From: Rudanella sp.
GTDB taxonomy: Bacteria; Bacteroidota; Bacteroidia; Cytophagales; Spirosomataceae
Assembly (NCBI GenBank): GCA_026785985.1
Contig: JAJAYX010000238.1
Coordinates: forward strand, 1 to 12,458
Length of the DNA stretch: 12,458 nt
Direction of reading: 5' to 3'
Positions 1 through 6,057 of the stretch are shown here, piece by piece (positions within the stretch are counted from its first letter, which is position 1; every line of letters begins with the position of its first letter). The position numbers and the translations under genes were made by a program. A model generated the notes under the pieces. It was given only the letters and a program-made list of their open reading frames with translations. It was not told the origin of the DNA and did not search any database.

Positions 1-881
1 GCATAGCGGTGCATTATGAAGTGTCGCGCCGGTTTGATGTTGGCCTCGATTTTCGCGTCAATCACGTGAACACCGAACGCCTTGATGCTACCATCGGCGG
101 GGTGACTTCCAGCGTGTTCGACCGGACTGGCAGCCGGGGCAGTTTCGACGGAACCGATTTGAAACAGGGCGAATCGGCCAAAGATAAATTCGGTTACGGG
201 GCCATTGTGCTGACCTACAAACTGGGAGCAGCACCAGCCCGTGTACGAAAAGAGAACAATAAATTTCAGTACGACAACCGGGCAGGCAAGTATCACCTCC
301 GCTGGACCGACCCTAAATTATTCGAGAAGCCGCCCGTGGTGGTGTCAATGGCCCAAATCGACTCGGTGGCCAAGGCTAACCGCCCCGGCGATATCGACCC
401 CCGGTTAATAATGGATACCGACCGCGATGGCGTATCCGATTATTTCGATAAGCAACCGCAAACCCCTTCCGGAAGTGTGGTTTCAGGGTCCGGCGAGTCC
501 ATTGATTTTGACCAGTATGTGACGGTGGCACTCCCCCAAATGGCCTGCGCAGAGATCTTCGCCAATATTCAGTTCGACACCGACAAGGCGGAGGTGAAAC
601 CACAATATTACGAAACGCTCGACCGGGTGGTTGCCCTAATGAACAAGACCCAATGCCGCCTGCAACTGTCTGGTCATGCCGATCAGCGGGCCTCCGACCG
701 GTATAACATGGCCCTCTCTCGCCGACGGGTCGAAGCGGTACGCCAATACATGATTCGGGCGGGCCTAACCGAACCCAGTCGCCTGTTGACCGATTATTTT
801 GGAGCCCTTAAACCCATTGACGACGACTCGCCAACCGGCTTGTTTCGTAACCGGCGGGTGGAGTTGAAACTGATTCCCTAG
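1..881 (+). CDS. OmpA-family outer-membrane protein, C-terminal part (5' end outside window)
   Basis: The reading frame is open to the left edge (frame of base 3), so the GTG at 9 is probably internal and the N-terminus is missing. Residues below are counted from that GTG. The first ~75 residues look like the last strands of a membrane beta-barrel, ending in an alternating aromatic/hydrophobic strand (FGYGAIVLTYKLG). Residues 136-150 (DTDRDGVSDYFDKQP) form a thrombospondin type 3 calcium-binding repeat, a common linker in Bacteroidota OmpA proteins. Residues ~180-290 are an OmpA C-terminal domain: the NIQFDTDKAEVKP strand, GHAD with Asp225, and SRRR at 238-240, which supply the Asp/Arg pair that binds peptidoglycan diaminopimelate. 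The likely role is to anchor the outer membrane to the cell wall. It ends 79 bases before the polysaccharide genes on the same strand, and a functional link to them is not shown. Confidence 0.9.
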   Translation, partial: IAVHYEVSRRFDVGLDFRVNHVNTERLDATIGGVTSSVFDRTGSRGSFDGTDLKQGESAKDKFGYGAIVLTYKLGAAPARVRKENNKFQYDNRAGKYHLRWTDPKLFEKPPVVVSMAQIDSVAKANRPGDIDPRLIMDTDRDGVSDYFDKQPQTPSGSVVSGSGESIDFDQYVTVALPQMACAEIFANIQFDTDKAEVKPQYYETLDRVVALMNKTQCRLQLSGHADQRASDRYNMALSRRRVEAVRQYMIRAGLTEPSRLLTDYFGALKPIDDDSPTGLFRNRRVELKLIP

Positions 882-960
882 GGCGTTATCATTAAATGGT
901 CATTAATTGTCACTTCTATTTGTTTGTTGCCCTCTGTTTGTGTGCAATGAATGAGTAGTA
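882..960 (+). promoter_or_regulatory. Intergenic gap before the polysaccharide genes; weak promoter candidate
   Basis: This 79-base AT-rich gap separates the OmpA gene from the Wzz-type gene. TCTGTTTG at 933-940 differs by one base from the Bacteroidota -7 element TAnnTTTG. A TTG at 907-909 lies 23 bases upstream of it, at the loose end of the usual -33 spacing. That would place the transcript start about 14-20 bases before the TTG start codon. A short hairpin (ATTAA/TTAAT around 902-920) is too weak to call a terminator. Both readings are tentative. Confidence 0.25.
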
Positions 961-2016
961 TTGGCAATTAATGGCCGTTTTGCTTCGCAGAATTTGGAAT
1001 CTTATCTTGTTGACGATCAACTAGCTGAAATTGAATCCCGGCCGGTTTGGTCTACCCTTTGGAATCATCGGAATCAGTTGTTTTTGTGGGCCGCAATCGG
1101 GGCGTTTACCGGCCTGATTGCGGGCTTCGTTCTGCCTGCCCAATATACCTCAACAACCAGCTTATTGCCCGAACTACAGGAGAATCAGGCTATGAATCTC
1201 AAATCCGTTCAGGAACTAGCCGAGTCAATTGGGCTTGATTTCGATGCCGGACCACAAGTGGAAGCCGTTCGCCCCGATCTGTACCCTGACATTCTGGAAT
1301 CGGCACCGTTCGCGCTGTCGATGCTGCACCACCCGGTAACACTCCGCACCAAACAGCACCTGCCACTTCACCAATTGCTCACCGAATCAGCCTGGCCCTT
1401 CCGGGCCGATTCGGTTACGAAACTCCCCCGCCCCACCGAGCAGCCCATCCGGCTAACCACCTCACAACGAGAATTGGTTGACGAACTAAAATTGCTCATA
1501 AAAGCCCATTTAGACCCAAAAACGGGCATTATGACCATCTCGGCGCATATGCCCGACCCCGAAGTGGCCGCTCAGGTGGTGCAGTTTTCGGCCAATTATT
1601 TGCAAGCATTTGTTCGGGCCTATCGCACTGACAAAGCCCGCGAGAATGAACAGTTTGTGCGTGGTCAACTGGAAGAAGCCCGCCAACACGCCTATCAGTT
1701 GGAGCAGGCTATGCTGGCCCATCAGGACGAAACACGTTTCCTGTCGCTTCCCTCGGCAAGCCTGCCAAATAGACGATTGTCAAGTCAGTATGAAGCCGCC
1801 AACGCACTTTTTGGGGAATTGAAACGCGAACTCGCTAAAGCCAACCTACGAGTACAGACTATTGCGCCCGTGTTCAAAGTGCTGGAACCAGCGCAGGTGC
1901 CCGACCGGAAATCGTCGCCCCGGCGTGTTTGGCTGGTTTTGGCGGGGGCTGTGTCGGGTTTGGCGCTTGGTGTGCTATACCGGTTGATCCGAAGCGGTAT
2001 CTTTGTGCCCGTATGA
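961..2016 (+). CDS. Wzz-family polysaccharide chain-length determinant (polysaccharide co-polymerase)
   Basis: This is a probable inner-membrane protein that sets the chain length of a Wzy-made polysaccharide. The 351 residues have the family layout: a cytoplasmic N-terminus, a first membrane helix at ~40-59, a large periplasmic part with heptad-like, Glu/Gln-rich coiled-coil sequence at ~210-300, and a second helix at ~322-342. The Pro-rich segment EPAQVPDRKSSPRR just before helix 2 is typical of these proteins. There is no C-terminal Walker-type tyrosine kinase domain, so it is of the Wzz/PCP-1 or kinase-less PCP-2 kind. The start is TTG at 961. An in-frame TGA at 952 prevents extension, the ATGs at 947 and 951 are in other frames and stop quickly, and the first in-frame ATG (1192) would remove helix 1. 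It overlaps the next gene by ATGA. The family call is strong; the polymer it controls is unknown. Confidence 0.85.
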   Translation: MAINGRFASQNLESYLVDDQLAEIESRPVWSTLWNHRNQLFLWAAIGAFTGLIAGFVLPAQYTSTTSLLPELQENQAMNLKSVQELAESIGLDFDAGPQVEAVRPDLYPDILESAPFALSMLHHPVTLRTKQHLPLHQLLTESAWPFRADSVTKLPRPTEQPIRLTTSQRELVDELKLLIKAHLDPKTGIMTISAHMPDPEVAAQVVQFSANYLQAFVRAYRTDKARENEQFVRGQLEEARQHAYQLEQAMLAHQDETRFLSLPSASLPNRRLSSQYEAANALFGELKRELAKANLRVQTIAPVFKVLEPAQVPDRKSSPRRVWLVLAGAVSGLALGVLYRLIRSGIFVPV

Positions 2017-3278
2017 CCCATCCCACAATTGCCATAATCGGTCTCGGATACGTTGGCCTGCCGTTGGCCGTTGCATTTGGCAAACAATACGCCGTGCTTG
2101 GTTTCGACACGAACCCCGACCGCATTGCCGACCTTCGCCGGGGCCACGACCGAACCCATAGCCTGACCGCTGACCAATTAGCCGAAGCCACCCAACTGAC
2201 CCTAAGCAGCAATCCCGACGATTTGCGCTCCTGCACGGTTTATATTGTCACTGTCCCCTCTCCCATCGACGCGCACCGGAAGCCCGATCTGACTCCCATT
2301 CTGACCGCCAGCCAAACCGTTGGAAGGGTGCTAAAACCCGGCAATGTGGTGGTTTATGAATCGACTGTTTTTCCGGGATGTACTGAAGATGAGTGTATTC
2401 CGGTGCTGGAACGGGAATCGGGTTTACGGTTTAACGAGGATTTTTTCTGTGGCTACTCCCCCGAACGAATCAACCCCGGCGACCGCACCCACACCCTCGA
2501 AACGATCCGCAAAATCACGGCCGGCTCCACTCCCGACACCGCCGATTTTGTGGATAAACTTTATGCGTCCATCATTCCGGCAGGCACCTACCGCGCTCCC
2601 TCCATTCGGGTGGCCGAGGCTGCCAAAGTGATCGAAAACTGCCAGCGCGACATTAATATCGCCTTCGTAAATGAACTGGCCCTGATCTTTGACCGCATGG
2701 GTTTAGACACCAACGCCGTGCTGGAAGCGGCTGGCACCAAGTGGAATTTTCTGCCGTTTCGGCCCGGTTTGGTGGGGGGGCATTGCATTGGTGTAGACCC
2801 GTATTACCTCACCCACAAAGCCGAATCGCTGGGGTATCATCCGCAGGTTATTCTGGCTGGTCGGCGCATCAACGACAATATGGGCGCGTTTGTGGCGGGC
2901 AAAGTGGTGAAATTGCTAACCCGGCACGGGAAGCCTGTTAACGGCTCGCGGGCCTTGATTTTGGGACTAACGTTCAAAGAAAATTGTGCCGATATTCGCA
3001 ACTCGCGGGTGCTGGACGTAATCCGGGAATTGAACGAGTTTGGCGTTTCAACGGAGGTGTATGACCCACTGGCCGATGCCACCGAAGTACGGGCCATGTA
3101 TGGTCTGAGCCTGCTTCCTTCGCTGGAAAACGTGATTCGCTACGACGCTGTCGTATTAGCAGTGGCGCATAACACATTCATAGACAATGATTTTCAGGCT
3201 AAGATCCGAGAATTAGGCGATCTGGTTTATGATGTAAAAGGATGCTTACCCGATGAACTGGCCGATGGAAGACTATAA
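2013..3278 (+). CDS. tviB: UDP-N-acetylglucosamine 6-dehydrogenase (TviB/WbpA type)
   Basis: This is a cytoplasmic enzyme expected to oxidise C6 of UDP-GlcNAc twice with NAD+, giving UDP-GlcNAcA. At 421 residues it is normal length. It has an N-terminal Rossmann fold with GLGYVG at 10-15, the central helical domain with AEAAKVIEN (Lys205), and the catalytic cysteine in GGHCIGVDPYY (Cys258). The C-terminal UDP-binding domain begins near GSRALILGLTFKENCADIRNSR (~311-332). From memory the closest well-known relative is TviB of the Vi capsule locus, with near-identical blocks such as YESTV.PGCTE, GYSPERINPGD and KWNFLPFRPGLVGGHC. The ATG at 2013 is chosen because it forms an ATGA overlap with the Wzz gene stop and the protein then begins right at the Rossmann strand. 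The frame does extend to 1929, but only inside the Wzz gene. The 4-epimerase follows, overlapping by up to 26 bases. UDP-ManNAc dehydrogenase (WecC) is a less likely alternative. Confidence 0.93.
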   Translation: MTHPTIAIIGLGYVGLPLAVAFGKQYAVLGFDTNPDRIADLRRGHDRTHSLTADQLAEATQLTLSSNPDDLRSCTVYIVTVPSPIDAHRKPDLTPILTASQTVGRVLKPGNVVVYESTVFPGCTEDECIPVLERESGLRFNEDFFCGYSPERINPGDRTHTLETIRKITAGSTPDTADFVDKLYASIIPAGTYRAPSIRVAEAAKVIENCQRDINIAFVNELALIFDRMGLDTNAVLEAAGTKWNFLPFRPGLVGGHCIGVDPYYLTHKAESLGYHPQVILAGRRINDNMGAFVAGKVVKLLTRHGKPVNGSRALILGLTFKENCADIRNSRVLDVIRELNEFGVSTEVYDPLADATEVRAMYGLSLLPSLENVIRYDAVVLAVAHNTFIDNDFQAKIRELGDLVYDVKGCLPDELADGRL

Positions 3279-4215
3279 AATTCTGGTCACGGGCGGGGCA
3301 GGTTTTATCGGCTCTCATATTGTGGATGCCCTGCTGGCTCGTGGGGCAACCCTGGTGCGAGTGCTTGACGATTTCAGCACCGGGCAACGAGCCAATCTGA
3401 GCCACCATGCCAATGACCCACGGCTCGACATTTGGGAGGGCAGCATCACTGATGCGGCTACCTGTGTCCAGGCCTGTGTGGGGATCACCCACGTATCGTA
3501 TCAGGCCGCTTTGGGGTCGGTGCCGCGCTCATTGGTGGAGCCGGAACGGTTTATGGCGGTTAATGTGGTCGGCTTTTCTAATGTGTTGGAAGCGGCCCGG
3601 AAAGCGGGAGTTCGGCGGGTGGTGTTTGCCTCGTCGAGTTCGGTGTATGGTGATGAACCCAGCCTGCCCAAAGTGGAAGACAGTATTGGCAAACCGCTGT
3701 CGCCCTATGCCCTTACCAAGCAAATCAACGAGCAACAAGCTGCCCTCTGGCAACGGCTTTATGATCTGGAAACCATTGGCTTACGCTATTTCAATGTGTT
3801 TGGGCCTCGCCAACGGTCTGATGGTTCTTATGCGGCTATTCTGCCCCGAATGCTGGCAGCGGCCCGTCGCGGAGAAGCCCCTACCCTCTTCGGCGATGGC
3901 GAACAAACCCGCGACTTTACCTTTGTGACAAACGTTGTGCAGGCCAATCTCCTGGCTCTGACCACCCAAGACCCGGATGCCATCGGGCAGGTTTTCAACG
4001 TAGCAACGGGCCATCAAATTTCCCTCAACGCAGCCTGGGCTATTAGTCAACGGCTCGCCGGAGTTTCACTTCCGGCTACTTATGCCCCCGAACGCCCCGG
4101 CGATATTCGGCATAGTTTAGCCAATATTGGCAAGGCACAACGGTTGCTGGGGTATGAGGTTGAGGTGGGGTTCGAGGAGGGTATTATCCGTACCATTCCT
4201 CTCGTATTTCAATAA
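3253..4215 (+). CDS. tviC: UDP-N-acetylglucosaminuronate/UDP-sugar 4-epimerase (WbpP/TviC type)
   Basis: This is an extended short-chain dehydrogenase of 320 residues that should invert C4 of the sugar made by the preceding enzyme (UDP-GlcNAcA to UDP-GalNAcA). It shows the NAD-binding GGAGFIG (14-20), the WbpP/TviC signature AALGSVPRS (~85-93), the catalytic SSSSVYG (Ser128-130 region) and Tyr152-x3-Lys156 in SPYALTK. It then has GLRYFNVFGPRQ, and GDGEQTRDFTFV typical of the family. Two ATGs are possible. The one at 3253 has AAAAGGA ten bases upstream and gives a 26-base overlap with the dehydrogenase gene. The one at 3265 (MEDYKILVTGG) begins four residues later. Two oddities are VSYQAA where relatives usually have a His before QAA, and a short C-terminus (…IRTIPLVFQ) that ends inside a 32-base tail-to-tail overlap with the opposite gene. 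The substrate could also be UDP-GlcNAc itself, since this subfamily includes dual-use epimerases. Confidence 0.88.
   Translation: MNWPMEDYKILVTGGAGFIGSHIVDALLARGATLVRVLDDFSTGQRANLSHHANDPRLDIWEGSITDAATCVQACVGITHVSYQAALGSVPRSLVEPERFMAVNVVGFSNVLEAARKAGVRRVVFASSSSVYGDEPSLPKVEDSIGKPLSPYALTKQINEQQAALWQRLYDLETIGLRYFNVFGPRQRSDGSYAAILPRMLAAARRGEAPTLFGDGEQTRDFTFVTNVVQANLLALTTQDPDAIGQVFNVATGHQISLNAAWAISQRLAGVSLPATYAPERPGDIRHSLANIGKAQRLLGYEVEVGFEEGIIRTIPLVFQ
4184..4215. other. Tail-to-tail overlap of two convergent genes (32 bases)
   Basis: The last ten codons plus the stop of the epimerase gene (+ strand) also encode the end of the nucleotidyltransferase (- strand, …[11 protein letters not shown]). The + gene ends in TAATAA at 4213-4218, while the TAA of the - gene is at 4184-4186. 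I see no hairpin followed by a T-run on either side, so transcription from both sides probably reads past the overlap and gives 3'-complementary mRNAs. Confidence 0.85.
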
Positions 4216-5260
4216 TAATCTGCTCGATCCGGGCTACATCAGGCTCATCGGGTAACGAACTTCGTTGGGCAAGCTCGTCAATTCCAGCCACTTTTTGTTC
4301 AGCGCGGGCAATCAGTTCGTCGTATTCAAACGCGCCGGAACGGATTTTGAGCAGTTCGGCCCGGTTTGGCCGACGGACAATAACCTCCCCCGTTGCCAGA
4401 ATTTCGGCGGCCATGTCGAGCAGTCGAAACGTGTGCATCATGTTTTTGGCATCGTAGTTTTTGCCATGTTCGAGACGGTCGGCCGTTGCCGGGTTCTGAT
4501 ACCGGGTATCGTTGCGCTTTTCCACCCATTCCCAATATTGCCGGTAGTCTTTGCAATGGCTCGAATACCCGTCGTGATTTACGTACACATAGGCCACCGG
4601 TGCTTCCCCTTCCGGAACGCTGCTTACCGACACTTCCGTTACATCGTTGCCGGGTTGCACAATGCCCCGGTAGCCCAACGTGGCCAGTTTGTCGTAGAAC
4701 AAGGCATAGGTATCGCGGGCGTGGGCAACGCTTACCAAGCCGCAACGCGCCGATACCCAGCCCCGCTTTTCGAGCCAGTCAGCCAGGGGTTGGCTCCCCT
4801 GACCTACCAGCACATAACAAAATTGCAACAGCGATTTGCGCTCCTTCGCCATCGGGTTCATGATCTTCTTGTTCAGCCCCCGCGCCTTTTTGATCTGGCT
4901 GATGGCGTACCCTGCAAACGAATCCCGGCAGAGTTTCGACAGAAACAAATCGGGGGTTAGCCGATCCATGAGCGGGTGGCGGTGCAACACGCAATCGGCT
5001 GGCGCACAGAGCAATTCGAGCATATTGGGGTTATTTTTAGCCAACAGCTCGGCAAACCGGCGCAATTCATAAAACACCACATCGTTGGTGCGGTCGTGTA
5101 CCTGATCCACATAGCCAAAACCAAACAGCTCGCGTTGGGGCACGGCAAACACCCCCCGAATATCCGTATCAGACTGGGGCGTATCGGTGCCATAGGCGCG
5201 GCTCCCGCTGATGCACTCAAACAGAATCAGCTTGCGTGAATGAAGGTCGTTGATGGTCAT
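4184..5260 (-). CDS. rlaP: RlaP-family predicted nucleotidyltransferase (pol-beta fold, COG3541/YcgL type)
   Basis: This is a 358-residue cytoplasmic protein of the DNA polymerase beta-type nucleotidyltransferase superfamily. The N-terminal active-site signature is clear: [18 protein letters not shown], with Gly19-Ser20 and metal-binding Asp31 and Asp33. [14 protein letters not shown] (60-73) follows, where a third acidic residue is expected. [16 protein letters not shown] (121-136) is typical of the RlaP/YcgL family. Family members are known mainly by comparative genomics as partners of RNA ligases in RNA repair or modification operons, and the reaction and substrate are not established. Here it is the last gene of the six-gene unit, its ATG overlapping the stop of the short-chain dehydrogenase gene (ATGA, 5257-5260). 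No ligase or phosphatase partner of the usual RNA-repair kind is present in the window. The family call rests on motif recognition from memory, and a toxin-antitoxin-type MNT nucleotidyltransferase is less likely given the length. Confidence 0.75.
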   Translation of the reverse strand: MTINDLHSRKLILFECISGSRAYGTDTPQSDTDIRGVFAVPQRELFGFGYVDQVHDRTNDVVFYELRRFAELLAKNNPNMLELLCAPADCVLHRHPLMDRLTPDLFLSKLCRDSFAGYAISQIKKARGLNKKIMNPMAKERKSLLQFCYVLVGQGSQPLADWLEKRGWVSARCGLVSVAHARDTYALFYDKLATLGYRGIVQPGNDVTEVSVSSVPEGEAPVAYVYVNHDGYSSHCKDYRQYWEWVEKRNDTRYQNPATADRLEHGKNYDAKNMMHTFRLLDMAAEILATGEVIVRRPNRAELLKIRSGAFEYDELIARAEQKVAGIDELAQRSSLPDEPDVARIEQIIIEIREEWYG

Positions 5261-6036
5261 TTTGGCCCCATTCTAATTGCTCCGTCCAGGCGGATTACCT
5301 CACCGTTGAGCATGGGGTTTTCAACAATGCTTTTGGCTAACAGCGCGTACTCCGCCGGGCGGCCCAAGCGGGACGGAAACGGCACTTGCTGCCCCAGCGA
5401 CAGCCGGGCTTCTTCGGGCAAACTCGCCATCAACGGAGTCTCGAATAGGCCAGGCGCAATGGTCATCACCCGAATGCCAGAGCGCGACAGGTCGCGGGCA
5501 ATGGGCAGAGTCATGCCGACAATACCGCCTTTCGAGGCCGAATAAGCCGCCTGTCCCATCTGCCCGTCATAGGCCGCAACGGAGGCTGTGTTGATGATAA
5601 CACCCCGTTCGCCGTCATCGTTGGTTGTATTTTGTTCCATTGCGAAAGCAGCCAGCCGAATCACATTGAACGTACCAATCAGATTGACCATGATTACCTT
5701 ACGAAATACGTCGAGCGAATGCGGGCCATAGGTGCCACCTACTTTGCCAATGGTTTTGCGGGCTTCGGCAATCCCGGCGCAACTCACGGCCATGTGCAAC
5801 CCGCCAAACGTATTGACAGCCAGATTAATAGCTGCCTGCACATCGGCTTCCTCAGAAACATCAGTCCGAATAAACCGGACACGTTCGCCCAGTTCAGCGG
5901 CTAAGGCTTCGCCCCGTTCGGCGTTCAAATCGAGAATAACGACGTTAGCACCCTGCTCGTGAAATAGACGTGCCGTTGCCTCGCCCAGGCCCGACGCGCC
6001 CCCGGTTATGAGGGCCGTTTTGTTGATGAAATCCAT
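5257..6036 (-). CDS. Short-chain dehydrogenase, 3-hydroxyacyl-CoA dehydrogenase type 2 (HSD17B10-like)
   Basis: This is a classical SDR of 259 residues, cytoplasmic and NAD-dependent. TGGASGLG (11-18) is the coenzyme loop and Asp36 at the end of strand 2 favours NAD over NADP. The catalytic set is Asn118 ([13 protein letters not shown]), Ser152 (NTASVAA) and Tyr165-x3-Lys169 (AYSASKGG). The blocks [37 protein letters not shown] and [13 protein letters not shown] match human HSD17B10 and its bacterial relatives almost word for word. This points to oxidation of 3-hydroxyacyl-CoA or 3-hydroxy-2-methylbutyryl-CoA in fatty-acid or isoleucine breakdown. The usual NNAG/NCAG motif reads SCAG here (Ser85). 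It starts 21 bases after the FAD oxidoreductase gene and overlaps rlaP by ATGA. No other beta-oxidation gene is nearby, so the physiological substrate is uncertain. Confidence 0.9.
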   Translation of the reverse strand: MDFINKTALITGGASGLGEATARLFHEQGANVVILDLNAERGEALAAELGERVRFIRTDVSEEADVQAAINLAVNTFGGLHMAVSCAGIAEARKTIGKVGGTYGPHSLDVFRKVIMVNLIGTFNVIRLAAFAMEQNTTNDDGERGVIINTASVAAYDGQMGQAAYSASKGGIVGMTLPIARDLSRSGIRVMTIAPGLFETPLMASLPEEARLSLGQQVPFPSRLGRPAEYALLAKSIVENPMLNGEVIRLDGAIRMGPK

Positions 6037-6057
6037 AAAATCAGGTCAATAAGAGTG

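Noticed and set aside
1929..2012. Upstream extension of the UDP-GlcNAc dehydrogenase frame (28 more residues)
   Set aside because: The extension lies in the end of the Wzz gene, reads as low-complexity Gly-rich sequence unlike the family, and the ATG at 2013 gives the normal N-terminus with an ATGA overlap.
4265..4960. 231-codon open frame on the + strand opposite the nucleotidyltransferase gene
   Set aside because: It lies wholly inside a gene with a clear family signature on the other strand, its protein shows no recognisable motif, and similar mirror frames occur opposite most genes here. It is a by-product of codon use.
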